Shown: positions 1-10,030, counted from the first letter of the stretch. The stretch is 64,000 bases of DNA from an uncultured Methanobrevibacter sp. (GCF_902771435.1 NZ_CACXXB010000017.1:41409-105408), one strand, 5' to 3'. Program-made: numbers and translations. The notes: generated by a model from the letters alone, not told the origin.

Positions 1-1149
1 CGTGATCTTATGGCTGATTATGTTTACAATTTAACTGTTGACCGTGGAGCAATGCCTGTTGAAACTCCAATCTTTTATGATCTCGACAATGAAGCAATTT
101 ACCAGCATGCATACAAGTTCGGTGAAAGGCAATACAGAACAGACACCAAAAAGAATCTCATGCTCAGATTCGCATGCTGTTTTGGTGCATTCAGGATAAT
201 GGCAGATTCATACCTGACCTGGAAAAACTTGCCTGCAAAGATATATGAGCTTTCCACATACAGTTTCAGATTCGAGAAAAAAGGAGAAGTTGTAGGTCTT
301 AAAAGATTAAGAGCATTTACCATGCCTGATTGTCATTCATTCTGTGCAGATGTTCCATCATCCCTGGAAGAATTCTCAAATCAGACTGACATGTGTATGC
401 AAACCGGTAAGGATTTGGACCTTGACTTTGAAGTTATTTTCAGAGCCACCCAGGACTTCTTCGATGACAACGAGGAATGGATGTATGAAATCGCAGAAAA
501 ATTCGGTAAACCAATTCTTTTGGAAATCCTACCTGAAAGACATCATTACTGGGTATGTAAAATAGACCTGGCCAACATTGACGCTTTAGGCCGTCCGATT
601 GAAAACCCAACAGTTCAGATTGATGTTGAAAGTGGTAAAAGATTCGGAATTACCTATTTGGGTGAAGACGGCGAGCAGCACAATCCAACAATCCTGCACA
701 CTTCCCCGACCGGAAGTATTGAAAGGGTTTTATGCGCAATGCTTGAAAAAACAGCATTGGAAATCAATGAAAGGGCTCCTATGTTGCCAACCTGGTTAAG
801 TCCGATTCAGGCAAGGATTCTCACAGTTGGAGATGCCCACAAGGAATTTGCAGAAGAGTTATATCAAAAAATCAACGCTTCAAACATCCGTGTAGACATT
901 GACGACAGGGATGAAAGTGTTGGTAAAAAAATCAGAAACGCTGCCAAAGAATGGATTCCATACATTTTTGTCGTTGGAGACAAAGAGGTTGAAACCGGTA
1001 AATTCCAGGTAACAGTACGTGAAACCGGTGAAAAAGTGGACATGACAGTTGACGATTTGATTGCCCAAATCAATGAGAAATGTGAAGGAAAACCTTTCAG
1101 AAAATTGCCTTTACCTAAGGATATCTCAAGAAGGATTAACTTCCAATAA
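1..1149 (+). CDS. thrS: Threonyl-tRNA synthetase, C-terminal part (5' end cut by window)
   Basis: Charges tRNA-Thr with threonine in the cytoplasm. The frame is open from base 1 (codons for R-D-L precede the first ATG at 10), so the gene begins outside the window and the ATG is internal. The visible part holds the class II catalytic core: an [10 protein letters not shown] stretch, a motif 2 area ending in [13 protein letters not shown], the [12 protein letters not shown] segment, and a motif 3 signature [15 protein letters not shown] near residue 240. An anticodon-binding domain follows, with the typical [12 protein letters not shown] entry and a final [15 protein letters not shown] tail. Residue order matches archaeal ThrRS. 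The product is followed by fae-hps after a 57-base gap. Identity is secure; only the N-terminal domains are unseen. Confidence 0.95.
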   Translation, partial: RDLMADYVYNLTVDRGAMPVETPIFYDLDNEAIYQHAYKFGERQYRTDTKKNLMLRFACCFGAFRIMADSYLTWKNLPAKIYELSTYSFRFEKKGEVVGLKRLRAFTMPDCHSFCADVPSSLEEFSNQTDMCMQTGKDLDLDFEVIFRATQDFFDDNEEWMYEIAEKFGKPILLEILPERHHYWVCKIDLANIDALGRPIENPTVQIDVESGKRFGITYLGEDGEQHNPTILHTSPTGSIERVLCAMLEKTALEINERAPMLPTWLSPIQARILTVGDAHKEFAEELYQKINASNIRVDIDDRDESVGKKIRNAAKEWIPYIFVVGDKEVETGKFQVTVRETGEKVDMTVDDLIAQINEKCEGKPFRKLPLPKDISRRINFQ

Positions 1150-1206
1150 TTATATTTATCAATAAAAATAAACTATTAAATGTTATATTAAAACGGAGGA
1201 AATTTA

Positions 1207-2448
1207 ATGGACCCAATGTATAAAATAGGAGAAGCTCTTATTGGAGACGGCCCTGAATTAGCACACATCGATTTATTAATTGGTGATAAAAACGGACCTG
1301 TTGGTCAAGCTTTCGCTAATGGTTTATCTACTCTTTCTGTAGGCCACACTCCTTTAACTAGTGTAATTAGACCTAATTTGATGACCAAACCGGCTACTTT
1401 AATTATCCCTAAAGTAACTGTTGGTGATTTAGAAGATGCAAGTAAAATATTTGGACCTGCACAAACTGCCGTTGCAAGAGCAGTTGCTGATGCAGTAGAA
1501 GATGGCTACATTCCAAAAGAAGACGTAGAAGATATGGTTATTAATGTAAGCGTATTTATTGATCCATCTGCTAAAGATTTCAGAAAAATCTATCAATATA
1601 ATTATGGAGCAACCAAATTAGCTATCAGAAGAGCAATGGAAGGATACCCATCCATCGAAAAAGTACTTGCAGAAAAAGACCGTGGAACTCACCCAATTAT
1701 GGGATTCAGAGTACAAAGACTTTGGGCTCCACCATACCTACAAGTTGCACTTGACTTGGATAATTTGGATGTAATGGAAAGAATTCTTGCAGATTTACCT
1801 AACAAAGAAAGAGTACTTATCGAAGCAGGAACTCCTCTCGTCAAAAAATTCGGTGTTGGAGTTGTTGGAAAAATCAGGGAATTACGCCCAGATGCATTCA
1901 TCATTGCTGATTTAAAAACTTTGGATGTTGGTCGTGTTGAAGTTAAAATGGCAGCTGATGAAACTGCTGATGCAGTAGCTATTTCCGGACTCGGTACCCT
2001 TGAATCCATCAAGAAAGCTATCCATGAAACTCAAAAACAAGGTATTTACTCCATCCTTGACATGATGAATGTTAAAGAATTCGATAAAAAATTATCTGCA
2101 ATACCTGATGACTTGAAACCTGACATTGTATTATTACACAGAAATGTTGATTTAGAAACCTGGATTAAAGAACATGGTGGTAATACTGAAGGAATGACCG
2201 AATGGGGTAACATTGAGAAGATTAAAGAAATCACTGGCAGTTTAGTAGCTGTAGCTGGTGGTATTACTCCTGACAATGTCGAAGAAGCAATCGAAAAAGG
2301 CGCAGATATTATCATTGCAGGCAGATACATTATCGGTTCCAGAGATGTAAGAAGATCCGCTCAAGACTTCTTGGCACACTTCGGACCTGACCCAGACAAC
2401 ATGAGACTTGCAATGGATGAAGACGAAAACATTGAAGAGAAAAAATAG
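1207..2448 (+). CDS. fae-hps: Bifunctional formaldehyde-activating enzyme / 3-hexulose-6-phosphate synthase (Fae-Hps)
   Basis: A 413-residue fusion. The N-terminal part (about 1-165) is Fae, seen in [19 protein letters not shown] and [12 protein letters not shown], which condenses formaldehyde with tetrahydromethanopterin. The C-terminal part (about 170-400) is a TIM-barrel 3-hexulose-6-phosphate synthase of the orotidine decarboxylase superfamily, with [15 protein letters not shown], a [11 protein letters not shown] motif, and the phosphate-binding VAGGITPDN and IIAGRYI loops. In archaea Hps running in reverse makes ribulose 5-phosphate and releases formaldehyde, which Fae captures. The start is fixed by GGAGG seven bases upstream. 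A strong T-tract follows the gene. The fused form is common in methanogens. Confidence 0.96.
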   Translation: MDPMYKIGEALIGDGPELAHIDLLIGDKNGPVGQAFANGLSTLSVGHTPLTSVIRPNLMTKPATLIIPKVTVGDLEDASKIFGPAQTAVARAVADAVEDGYIPKEDVEDMVINVSVFIDPSAKDFRKIYQYNYGATKLAIRRAMEGYPSIEKVLAEKDRGTHPIMGFRVQRLWAPPYLQVALDLDNLDVMERILADLPNKERVLIEAGTPLVKKFGVGVVGKIRELRPDAFIIADLKTLDVGRVEVKMAADETADAVAISGLGTLESIKKAIHETQKQGIYSILDMMNVKEFDKKLSAIPDDLKPDIVLLHRNVDLETWIKEHGGNTEGMTEWGNIEKIKEITGSLVAVAGGITPDNVEEAIEKGADIIIAGRYIIGSRDVRRSAQDFLAHFGPDPDNMRLAMDEDENIEEKK

Positions 2449-2475
2449 ATTAGATTTATCTAATTTATTTTCTTA

Positions 2476-2484
2476 TTTTTTTTT
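2476..2484 (+). terminator. Oligo-T terminator after fae-hps
   Basis: Nine consecutive T residues lie 28 bases after the fae-hps stop, preceded by more T-rich sequence. Oligo-T on the coding strand is the usual archaeal termination signal. No stable hairpin is needed or seen. The next gene starts only 17 bases later, so some read-through is possible. Confidence 0.5.
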
Positions 2485-2500
2485 AAAAGGAGTTTTTATT

Positions 2501-2782
2501 ATGGGATTTTGTAATTCATGCGGAAGGCCAATCGTAAAAGAAGATTATGGAACAAATAAGGATGGTAGTTTAAATCCAGAGTTTTGTAAAGATTGTTTCC
2601 AGGATGGCGAATATACAGAGCCGGATATAACTCTAAATGAAATGATTGTCAGAAAAACAAAAGAAATGATGGAAAAAAATCCTAGATTGCCAGAAACTCA
2701 AGCTACTGGTATTACTGCGATGTTTATTCCAGGATTAAAAAGATGGAATCCTGAATTCCAAGATGATTATAACTCTTTTTAA
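2501..2782 (+). CDS. Small zinc-ribbon protein
   Basis: A 93-residue soluble protein. The start at 2501 is chosen because AAAGGAG lies about seven bases upstream and the protein then opens directly with the metal site; the longer reading frame upstream overlaps fae-hps. Residues 4-7 form CNSC and residues near 35-38 form CKDC, which together make a four-cysteine zinc ribbon of the putative zinc-ribbon family often annotated as PF12674. The C-terminal part is helical and carries the GITAMFIPGLKRW stretch typical of this family. No partner or function is known. It converges on the coiled-coil gene; the two frames overlap by four bases at their stop codons. Confidence 0.75.
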   Translation: MGFCNSCGRPIVKEDYGTNKDGSLNPEFCKDCFQDGEYTEPDITLNEMIVRKTKEMMEKNPRLPETQATGITAMFIPGLKRWNPEFQDDYNSF

Positions 2783-3630
2783 CTTCTTTTTAACATGAAT
2801 TCCCTAACTTTGTTGGCAAGGAGTTCATCACGAGTTTTTGAATTTTTAATATTGTACAACTCTTCTTCTAAATCATTGTATTTATCAACCAGGTCATTGT
2901 ATTCAAGACGAAGGGAATCATAATCTTTTTCCAAACCCTCATTAATTTCATATATTTCAGCGTAACTGGTTTTTGTATTTAGATTTTCTTGTTTTAACAA
3001 ATCATATTTTGAGCTTACCTGGTTGTAGCTTTCTTTAATTGAACTGTGTTCTTCCCTTAAAGTGGAACACTTGGTTTTGAGATTCTTATTTTCTTCCTTA
3101 ATGCTTGAATATTTGGTTTTGAGGTTTTCGTTTTCAGTTTTAATGTTGACGAATTTGGTTTTGAGGTTTTCGTTTTCGATGATCAATTTGGAATGTTTAT
3201 CTTTAATTAAATTATTTTCATTCTTTAAATCGTTGATGCTATCCTCATGTATGGCATTCAATTTGTTTTCCATTTCAGCCAAATTGGAATTTTTTTGAGC
3301 AAGTTCCGCTTTTAATTTATTAATTTCATTTTGAAATTCAATTGTGGATGGGTTTAAATTCTCTTCTAGTTGTCTTTCCAATTCCTTCACTTCCTCAACA
3401 TGTAAGTAGTTTGCTATTTTCAGTGCTTTGTTTTCTTCAGTTAAGCTTTTAAAAGTTTCAATTTCTCCATTAGGTATAATTAGCACTTCTTCTTTGTTTT
3501 GGTAAATGTCTTCGTGTTTCGGTACTGTAATTTGAATCTGTTCTGTGGTGTATTTTTTCCTCTCACCATTTTTTAATGTCCTGTTGTATTCTCTAGAATA
3601 TTTTTTTACAATACCTTTACCAACTTTCAT
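2779..3630 (-). CDS. Coiled-coil protein of unknown function
   Basis: A 283-residue hydrophilic protein. Residues 1-55 form a basic, possibly globular start (VKKYSREYNRTLKNGERKKYTTEQIQITVP). From about residue 60 to 265 the sequence is one long coiled coil with heptad spacing of L, I and V. An internal repeat of the form xxENxNLKTK(Y/F/C)xxIK runs about four times around residues 145-200. There is no signal peptide or membrane segment. The start ATG follows a weak GAGG. The family is not recognised. The repeat suggests a structural or DNA/cytoskeleton-associated role, but that is only inference. Confidence 0.65.
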   Translation of the reverse strand: MKVGKGIVKKYSREYNRTLKNGERKKYTTEQIQITVPKHEDIYQNKEEVLIIPNGEIETFKSLTEENKALKIANYLHVEEVKELERQLEENLNPSTIEFQNEINKLKAELAQKNSNLAEMENKLNAIHEDSINDLKNENNLIKDKHSKLIIENENLKTKFVNIKTENENLKTKYSSIKEENKNLKTKCSTLREEHSSIKESYNQVSSKYDLLKQENLNTKTSYAEIYEINEGLEKDYDSLRLEYNDLVDKYNDLEEELYNIKNSKTRDELLANKVREFMLKRS

Positions 3631-3859
3631 AGTTAAATCCTCATTTTTATGTTATGTTTGTTTTTAATTATATATTTTACCTATATATTCTGTTTATTCC
3701 ATTATTTCAAATCAAATGTGTAGTATAGGATAAGTTTAAAATATAAAGTTATAATTAATGAATTGTTTACAGTGGTCATGTGCAGAATAATGTTGGGCAT
3801 TCAATCTTCAACTTATTTTTTTTTAAAAGTATTTAAGAAGTGCATTACAAAGTATTTTC

Positions 3860-4444
3860 ATGAAAATTTTTGGTATTTGTGCTAGCCCTAGAAATAACAC
3901 GACTGAATATGTTTTAAAAAATGCTTTAAGTCAGCTTGAGCAGGACGGATTTGAGTATGAAATGTTTACCTGCCAGACTAAAACCATTAAACCGTGCATG
4001 CATTGCGATTATTGTCTGGAGAACAAGAGATGCATCATAGAGGATGACATGCTTGAAGTTTACAAAAATCTTCAGGAGGCTGACGGAATTATTTTGGCCA
4101 CTCCTGTTCAAAGCGGAGGGATAAGCAGTAATTTGGCAGCCATAATGGACAGGACAAGGGCATTGGAAGCTATTGATTATAATCTGCTTCGAGGAAAAAT
4201 TGGAATGAGCATTGCTGTTGGAGGGGACAGGACAGGCGGTCAGGATTTTGCCCACCTTAAAAATGTAACATATTTCATGATTCATGGAATTATCCCCGTA
4301 AGCGGAGGACCATTCGGTTCCAATTTAGGGGCATCATTCTGGTCAAATGATTCCATTGAGGATATTAAGGAAGACGATTATGGAATGGAGTCTTTGAACA
4401 GGACTTTACATGAATTTAAAAATTTTCTAAATAAATATATTTAA
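3860..4444 (+). CDS. Iron-sulfur flavoprotein / NADPH-dependent FMN reductase family protein
   Basis: A 194-residue flavodoxin-fold protein. It opens with an FMN phosphate-binding loop ICASPRNNTTEYVLKNAL at residues 6-23. The cluster CMHCDYC plus a further cysteine five residues on (around residues 48-59) is the compact 4Fe-4S motif of the Isf family in methanogens. A second FMN loop TPVQSGGISSNLAAIMDR follows near residue 80. Family members pass electrons between ferredoxin and acceptors such as oxygen or peroxide in anaerobes. The gene stands alone ahead of the flippase gene. The exact electron partner is not visible. Confidence 0.85.
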   Translation: MKIFGICASPRNNTTEYVLKNALSQLEQDGFEYEMFTCQTKTIKPCMHCDYCLENKRCIIEDDMLEVYKNLQEADGIILATPVQSGGISSNLAAIMDRTRALEAIDYNLLRGKIGMSIAVGGDRTGGQDFAHLKNVTYFMIHGIIPVSGGPFGSNLGASFWSNDSIEDIKEDDYGMESLNRTLHEFKNFLNKYI

Positions 4445-4495
4445 ATATTAAAATCAAGTTAAATTAATAATAAATAATTTTTTTAAAGGTATATC

Positions 4496-6058
4496 ATGGC
4501 AAATAAGTTAGTAAGAGGCAGTTTGATAATTTTCATAGGTAATATTATTTTCCGTATCGGAGGTTACCTGTACCGTTTTTTAATGGCTACACTTTTGGGA
4601 CCTGTAAACAACGGTATTTTGGGAACCACAATGTCCGTTCAGGGAATTTTTCAGACTTTAGCTTCAGGAGGTCTTCCTCCGGCCATATCCAAATATATTG
4701 CGGAATATGAGGCTGTTGAAGATCATAACATGGCCAGGCAGACCATTTATACGGCATTGAAAATGATGGTTTTCCTGGGACTGCTATTGGGATTTTTGAT
4801 GATATTTGTCATTGCTCCATTGCTGGCCAATAATTTCATGGGCAAGCCTGAAGTAATGGTTCCATTGCAGATTATCGGTCTGATTACTCCGTTCAGTGTT
4901 GTTTTAGGTGCATTTAGAGGTGCATTTCAGGGAGTATACAAGATGGAATATATCGTCTATACCCGTGCTATCGAGCAGCTGTCAATGATTTTATGTGCAA
5001 CAGCATTTGTCTTAATAGGTTTTTCTGTCATTGGGGCTCTATGGGGTACTGTAATAGGTTATGCCCTTGCGGCACTTTCATCCGTACTGATATTTAAATT
5101 TTTCATGCCGAAATATATCCCAAATCCAACCGGTGACTTTGAGTTTCCATTTAGAGAGGAGTTGAAATTGGGCATAATGCTCGTTAAGTTCTCTATTCCT
5201 GTTATCATTACAGCAATTGCTGAAATGCTTATTTATAACATCTGTACACTCATTATGGGCAGATTTTTAACATTGGAAAGTATCGGTTTTTTCACAGCCG
5301 CAGATCCTATTGCCAGATTGCCTTTGATGATTTCTATTTCTGTAGCCACTACAATCCTGCCGGCTTCTTCTGAAGCGTTCAAGCTTAAGGACATTTCTGC
5401 ACTTCAAAAATATGTCGGCGAATCATATAAGATTTCACTGCTCTTTGTAGTTCCGATGTGTATTGGCCTTGCACTGTTTTCAGTACCTATTTTAAGGTTG
5501 CTATACTTTAAGATACCAGCTTATGCTGCCGGTGCTCCCGCTTTGGCAATACTGTCCATCGGTATGACTTTTTATTCAATATTTGCAATATCAACAAGTA
5601 TTATCCAGGGTATTGGAAACCCTAGAATTCCTATGTATATTTTAATTTTCGGTTCCATAATCACTGCAGGCCTTTGCTGGATATTTGCTCCGATTTTGGG
5701 AATTGCAGGTGGTGCTGCGGCTACAACAATCGCATGTTTCTTAATGATGGTTCCATGCATCTATTTTGTATTCAAGCTGACCAAGACAAAAGCGCCAACC
5801 AAACCGGTCATTAAAATATTGTCCGCTACTGCAATAATGGGTATTGTCGGGCTTCTGATTCCAAAAACCACATTATGGCTGTTCCCTGGAATACTGGTGT
5901 GTATGGTTGCCTATTTCTTTGCATTGATTCTAGTCAAATTTTTCACAAAAGATGATATAGAAACTTTAAGGGGATATGCCGCCAAATTCGGTCCGTTATC
6001 CAAAATAGTTAATAAACTGCTAGACTTCGTGGAAAAAATTGAATTTAGAAATAAGTAA
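4496..6058 (+). CDS. Polysaccharide/lipid II-type flippase (MurJ/SpoVB-like MOP superfamily)
   Basis: A 520-residue integral membrane protein with about 14 hydrophobic segments, beginning with a basic N-terminus and a first segment at residues 8-27. The pattern GNIIFRIGGYLYRFLMATLLGP and the loop GLPPAISKYIAEYEA match the Polysacc_synt / SpoVB-like group of the MOP exporter superfamily. Such proteins flip undecaprenyl-linked sugars or peptidyl precursors across the membrane. In this pseudomurein-type archaeon, export of a cell-wall precursor or S-layer glycan is plausible, and uppP and Mur ligases lie nearby. The substrate cannot be read from sequence. Confidence 0.8.
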   Translation: MANKLVRGSLIIFIGNIIFRIGGYLYRFLMATLLGPVNNGILGTTMSVQGIFQTLASGGLPPAISKYIAEYEAVEDHNMARQTIYTALKMMVFLGLLLGFLMIFVIAPLLANNFMGKPEVMVPLQIIGLITPFSVVLGAFRGAFQGVYKMEYIVYTRAIEQLSMILCATAFVLIGFSVIGALWGTVIGYALAALSSVLIFKFFMPKYIPNPTGDFEFPFREELKLGIMLVKFSIPVIITAIAEMLIYNICTLIMGRFLTLESIGFFTAADPIARLPLMISISVATTILPASSEAFKLKDISALQKYVGESYKISLLFVVPMCIGLALFSVPILRLLYFKIPAYAAGAPALAILSIGMTFYSIFAISTSIIQGIGNPRIPMYILIFGSIITAGLCWIFAPILGIAGGAAATTIACFLMMVPCIYFVFKLTKTKAPTKPVIKILSATAIMGIVGLLIPKTTLWLFPGILVCMVAYFFALILVKFFTKDDIETLRGYAAKFGPLSKIVNKLLDFVEKIEFRNK

Positions 6059-6122
6059 TGGTAAAGCTATTTATATATAAAATACAAATATTTATCATAT
6101 TATATGATTGGGGGATTATATA

Positions 6123-6815
6123 ATGGCTGATGTGAGTGCAGGTGTTGAATATAAAATCAATGTAGATGGAAATTCTTTCTTATTGGACAGTAAGAAATAT
6201 CAGCTTTTAGAATACATTTTGGACACTGGCTCTTTAACTCAAGCAGCAAAGGCTATTAATGTTTCTTACAGAACTGCCCTAAACTACATTGAGAAAATTG
6301 AATCAACACTAAACGTTAAAATTGTAAATACAACTAAAGGTGGAAAAGGTGGGGGTGGAGGAACTACCCTTACTGAAGAAGGATATTCTATATTAAAAGA
6401 ATGTAAAAAGATTAACGCAATTATGGAACTTCATAAGGACGTTAATGAAATAGAAGCTGAAATTGTCGATGTTGATACTGTTAAAGGCGTAATGACAATT
6501 AAGATGAACGAGTTCATGATCAATGCTCCTTTAAACAGGAAATATGAAATTGGAGATAGGATACTGGCATTAATCAGTTATGACAATATCTTTTTGATGC
6601 TGGAACCGCAGACTTCAAGCATACGCAATATTCTTAAGGGCCAGATAGTTGAAATGAAACTTGAAAATGAGATTATTCGCGTCAAAGTAAATGTTGGCGG
6701 AGTTACATTATGCTCAGACATTACAGTTTCTGCAGAAAAGGAATTAAATCTTAACATTGGAAAAGAGGTATATGTTGGATTTAAGGCAATGTCTGTTGCC
6801 ACTCTAAAGTTATGA
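6123..6815 (+). CDS. ModE-type transcriptional regulator with TOBE domains
   Basis: About 230 residues. The start at 6123 is chosen over a TTG 15 bases upstream because a GGGGGAT box sits just before it. Residues 20-110 form a LysR/ModE-type winged helix (LDTGSLTQAAKAINVSYRTALNYIEKIE, then the GGKGGGGGTTLTEEG wing). The C-terminal half holds two molybdate/tungstate-binding TOBE modules (EAEIVDVDTVKGVMTIKM and GQIVEMKLENEIIRVKVNVGG). Such proteins sense molybdate or tungstate and control the transporter and the Mo/W enzymes of methanogenesis. A ferredoxin gene follows ten bases later and is probably co-transcribed. Confidence 0.85.
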   Translation: MADVSAGVEYKINVDGNSFLLDSKKYQLLEYILDTGSLTQAAKAINVSYRTALNYIEKIESTLNVKIVNTTKGGKGGGGGTTLTEEGYSILKECKKINAIMELHKDVNEIEAEIVDVDTVKGVMTIKMNEFMINAPLNRKYEIGDRILALISYDNIFLMLEPQTSSIRNILKGQIVEMKLENEIIRVKVNVGGVTLCSDITVSAEKELNLNIGKEVYVGFKAMSVATLKL

Positions 6816-6825
6816 GGATGATTTG

Positions 6826-7026
6826 ATGTTACAGATTTTAGTTGATGAAGATAAATGTATTGCTTGCGGTAAATGTGAAGAGATTTGTCCAAAATCTGCT
6901 AAAATTTGGAAAATCACTAACGTTGCACATATATTGGATTTAAGATATTGTCATGTTTGTACACTATGTGCAATGGAATGCCCTACAAACTGCATTAAAA
7001 TTATACGTCCGGGCGAAGATGCTTGA
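6826..7026 (+). CDS. Two-cluster 4Fe-4S ferredoxin
   Basis: A 66-residue protein. The start is the ATG at 6826; an adjacent TTG at 6823 would add one residue, and GAGG lies eight bases before the ATG. It carries two cluster motifs, CIACGKCEEICP (residues 11-22) and CHVCTLCAMECPTNC (around 43-57), giving two 4Fe-4S clusters. It presumably acts as a soluble electron carrier or as a subunit of an oxidoreductase. It lies between the ModE-like gene and hisB; linkage to the regulator suggests a Mo/W-related redox role, which is inference. Confidence 0.85.
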   Translation: MLQILVDEDKCIACGKCEEICPKSAKIWKITNVAHILDLRYCHVCTLCAMECPTNCIKIIRPGEDA

Positions 7027-7065
7027 ATGCTTAAAGGTAAAATCAATTTAAATATAGGTTAGATT

Positions 7066-7644
7066 ATGACAAGAAATTCTAATGTTTCAAGAAAAACTTC
7101 AGAAACAGAAATTGCTATAAAGATGAATCTCGACGGCAGTGGGGATTACAATATTTCTACAGGAGTGAATTTTTTTAATCACATGCTGGAATCCTTTTCA
7201 AAGCACAGTATGATTGATTTGGATGTTCAAGCCGTCGGTGACATTGAGATAGATGACCACCACACCATTGAGGATGTTGGAATATTGCTTGGTGAAGCAT
7301 TCAGTGAAGCTATTGGTGATAAGAAAGGAATTAAAAGAATGGCACACGCCATTGTTCCTATGGATGAATCTGTAGCTACCGTTGCAATTGATATAAGCGG
7401 ACGTAGCTATTGCAATATGAATCTTAACTTTAAAAATGAAAAGATTGGCGACATGACTTCAGATATACTGATTCACTTTTTCGAATCCTTTGCAGGCAGT
7501 GCAAAAGTAAATATTTACGGCACTGTTGAAGGAGTTAATGATCATCATAAGGCTGAAGCTATTTTTAAGGCATTTGCAAAGTCTTTAAAAGAAGCAATTA
7601 AAGTGGAACATGATCAGATTCCATCTACAAAAGGAGTATTATAA
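7066..7644 (+). CDS. hisB: Imidazoleglycerol-phosphate dehydratase
   Basis: Catalyses dehydration of imidazole glycerol phosphate to imidazole acetol phosphate in histidine biosynthesis. The 192-residue length is typical of the monofunctional enzyme. Manganese-binding motifs are intact: [10 protein letters not shown] (about residues 64-73) and [12 protein letters not shown] (about 163-174). The [12 protein letters not shown] segment near residue 36 is also diagnostic. The start ATG follows a GGTT box. A second histidine gene, hisI, is 21 kb away in another operon, so his genes are scattered here. Confidence 0.96.
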   Translation: MTRNSNVSRKTSETEIAIKMNLDGSGDYNISTGVNFFNHMLESFSKHSMIDLDVQAVGDIEIDDHHTIEDVGILLGEAFSEAIGDKKGIKRMAHAIVPMDESVATVAIDISGRSYCNMNLNFKNEKIGDMTSDILIHFFESFAGSAKVNIYGTVEGVNDHHKAEAIFKAFAKSLKEAIKVEHDQIPSTKGVL

Positions 7645-7652
7645 CTCCAATA

Positions 7653-7670
7653 CTTTTTCTTTTTTTCTTT
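7653..7670 (+). terminator. T-rich terminator after hisB
   Basis: Two T runs (five and seven bases, broken by single C residues) start about nine bases after the hisB stop. This fits oligo-T termination in archaea. The remaining 190 bases up to the mtd region are AT-rich and show no gene. Confidence 0.5.
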
Positions 7671-7860
7671 GGGCTATTTGATGGCCATTTTAATTTTTTT
7701 TACTTATTTATAAAATTAATAGCATTCATAGTGTTATTAAATTAATATTAATTTCATATTGGGTGCAATATATTTAAAAATCAGTTATTGATGGGAAATG
7801 GTCTGTTTTTCGATTGTCGGCTTTAAAAAATAAAAAAAATAAAAGTAGTAAGAATACTAC

Positions 7861-8644
7861 TTATTGTGGTTTTGAGATTAACTCAGTTTTACAACCAGGG
7901 TTACCTTCTTTCATGTGAGGGGTTCTTAAAACTGTGTCGTTTGCTTTTTCGATTTCTCTTGCTTCTTGTGCTAATTTAGCAGCGCATGCAGCAATTTCGT
8001 GAGCAGCAGCTACTAATGGGATGAAGTTTTCGAAACCTCATTTCGTAAGCAGCAATAGCTTTTGCTTTTGCGTATGGGTTTGCGAATCCGCCAGCTTCTG
8101 CAGCTTTTTCAGCAGTAACGATGAGTTTAGGTAATTCGATTGCTTCTCCAGCGTCAGCTTGAGCGATTACAGCGTCGATAGTTTTTTGAACTAATCTTAA
8201 AGCACCGGTTTCAGCTAATACTTTTAAGATGTCGGAGTTGAAGATAGCCATTTCAGTTGGGTCTAACCATTCTCTTTTAGCACCAATCATTGGGTCGGAC
8301 ATAACGATGATGTAACCTAAGCCTTGTTCATCCATTTCGTCCTTTTTACCTTTACCAGGTGCGTCACCAATGATAATAGCAGGAACATCTTTTTCAGATA
8401 ATAATTCTCTTGCTTTAGCTGGTCCAGGAGCTCCTGGGTTTGGGCTAATGAAAATTGCGAAATCAGGTTCGAAAGCGTCTATTTTAGGAACAACGTCTTC
8501 TACTTGTTCTGGGTTCATTTTTGCTCCAGATCCAAAGGTTCTTACATCGATATTTGGTCTGTCTGCTCTTTCGTCTAACAATAGGTCAATTACTGGTGAA
8601 GTACCAATATTACCACTTTTAATAATAGCAATTTTAACTACCAT
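7861..8644 (-). pseudogene. mtd: F420-dependent methylenetetrahydromethanopterin dehydrogenase, frameshifted with internal deletion
   Basis: Mtd reversibly converts methenyl- to methylene-H4MPT with F420H2 in CO2-reducing methanogenesis. Residues 1-202 from the ATG at 8644 match the family (KSGNIGTSPVIDLLLDERADRPNIDV, FISPNPGAPGPAKARELL, GDAPGKGKKDE). After AAYEM the frame goes wrong and stops at 7976. A second frame resumes at once with GFENFIPLVAAAHEIAACAAKLA and ends in NDTVLRTPHMKEG to the stop at 7861. One residual base at about 8038 separates the frames. From memory of the family about 15 residues are also missing at the junction, so the lesion is probably a deletion of roughly 47 bases. 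GGAGAT precedes the start. An enzyme this central is rarely lost, so an assembly error or a second copy elsewhere must be considered. Confidence 0.85.
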
Positions 8645-8682
8645 AATTAAATCTCCTTTTTCGATATTTATAATTTTAATTC

Positions 8683-8697
8683 AGAAACTATTTAAAT
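8683..8697 (-). promoter_or_regulatory. TATA-type promoter for mtd
   Basis: On the minus strand an AAATTTAAATAG element lies about 45 bases before the mtd start, followed by a short leader with GGAGAT. This matches an archaeal box A with transcription starting about 25 bases downstream. It is a pattern-based call only. Confidence 0.4.
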
Positions 8698-8911
8698 TTT
8701 ATTATTTACGATTTTTAAGCATTGTATAAATTATTTTAATGAATATTGTTTAATATTCTATTTGATTAGATAAAAAAATATACATTTCGATATATTTTTG
8801 AAAATTTATTGAGTAAAAATAAGTTAGAAAAGCCAAAATTTCAAAGAAAATTTGTACCGAAAATATGGAGTGTGGTAACTAATATGAAAAATTTTTAAAA
8901 ATTAGAATAAG

Positions 8912-8983
8912 TGGTTCCGACGAGACTCGAACTCGTGATCCCCTCCTTGTAAGGGAGGTATCATACCACTAGACCACGGAACC
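8912..8983 (-). tRNA. tRNA-Val (anticodon UAC)
   Basis: The minus strand folds into a full cloverleaf. The acceptor stem is GGTTCCG with CGGAACC, the anticodon stem is CCTCC with GGAGG around the loop CTTACAA, and the T-arm contains GTTCGAGTC. Anticodon TAC reads GUA-type valine codons. The discriminator base is A and CCA is not encoded. No intron is seen. Confidence 0.95.
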
Positions 8984-9008
8984 AACAAATATTATTATGA
9001 ATTTTCTA

Positions 9009-9018
9009 TTATATATAC
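9009..9018 (-). promoter_or_regulatory. TATA box of the tRNA-Val gene
   Basis: The minus strand reads GGTATATATAATAG ending about 26 bases before the tRNA 5' end, the expected spacing for archaeal box A. It is the best promoter match near this gene. Confidence 0.55.
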
Positions 9019-9106
9019 CTTTCTATTTTGACAATTTTTGTTAAGAAAATTATATTAATATAAAATATTATATCTATACTTATAAAAAAAAATTTGAAGT
9101 GATATA

Positions 9107-10030
9107 ATGGCATGGGACGATAAAGAAACTAAAGTTTGGATGGACGGAGAATTTGTTGAATGGAAAGATGCAAACATTTCAGTACTTTCTCACGTTGTTC
9201 ATTATGGTACTAGTGTTTTTGAAGGCATTCGTGCATATGAAAACGAAAATGGTGTAGCAGTATTTCGCCTAAAAGAACATGTACAACGTTTATTTGATTC
9301 TGCAAAAATTTATAAGATTGATATTCCGTATACACAGGAAGAAGTTGAAGAAGCTATTTTAGAAACTCTTCGTGTCAATGATTTAGGAGCATGTTACATA
9401 CGCCCAATCGTATTTAGAGGATATGGAGAATTAGGAGTAAACCCATTAGGCTGTCCTGTTAATGTAGTAATCGCCGCCTGGGAATGGGGATCCTACCTTG
9501 GAGAAGAAGGAATGGCAAATGGTGTAGACATTGGTGTTTCATCATGGAGAAAACCGGCACCGGATACTTTCCCTGCACTTGCAAAATGTGGTGCAAACTA
9601 CATGAACTCCCAGTTAGCCAAACTCGAAGCCATAGACAATGGATTCGATGAAGCAATCATGCTTGATTATGAAGGACATGTTTCAGAAGGTAGTGGGGAA
9701 AACATTTTCCTTGTTGAAAATGGAAAGTTATTCACTCCGTCAATGTCCTCATCCAACCTCAGGGGAATTACCAGAGATTCCATCATGACCATTGCACGTG
9801 ACTTAGGATATGAAGTAGTTGAGGAAGTCATTTCAAGAGAAAGATTATACTCTGCAGATGAAGTATTTTTCACAGGAACCGCAGCTGAAGTAACTCCAAT
9901 CCGTTCAATTGACCACAGACAAATAGGCATTGGAAGAAGAGGTCCTGTTTCCGAAAAATTACAAACAGCATTCTTTGATCTTGTCGAAGCTAAAGTTGAA
10001 GATAAATACGGCTGGTTAAGTTATATCTAA
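9107..10030 (+). CDS. ilvE: Branched-chain amino acid aminotransferase
   Basis: A fold-type IV PLP aminotransferase of 307 residues, normal length, that transfers amino groups between glutamate and the branched-chain 2-oxoacids. The PLP lysine lies in [14 protein letters not shown] (about residue 163). Other family marks are [14 protein letters not shown] near residue 32, [10 protein letters not shown] near 196 and [12 protein letters not shown] near 257. The start is fixed by GTGAT four bases upstream, a match to the end of the anti-SD complement. uppP follows 12 bases downstream, so the two are probably co-transcribed although their roles differ. Confidence 0.95.
   Translation: MAWDDKETKVWMDGEFVEWKDANISVLSHVVHYGTSVFEGIRAYENENGVAVFRLKEHVQRLFDSAKIYKIDIPYTQEEVEEAILETLRVNDLGACYIRPIVFRGYGELGVNPLGCPVNVVIAAWEWGSYLGEEGMANGVDIGVSSWRKPAPDTFPALAKCGANYMNSQLAKLEAIDNGFDEAIMLDYEGHVSEGSGENIFLVENGKLFTPSMSSSNLRGITRDSIMTIARDLGYEVVEEVISRERLYSADEVFFTGTAAEVTPIRSIDHRQIGIGRRGPVSEKLQTAFFDLVEAKVEDKYGWLSYI

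Noticed and set aside
99..323. Minus-strand open frame inside thrS
   Set aside because: It is the antisense of a well-recognised synthetase and has no ribosome site or family features.
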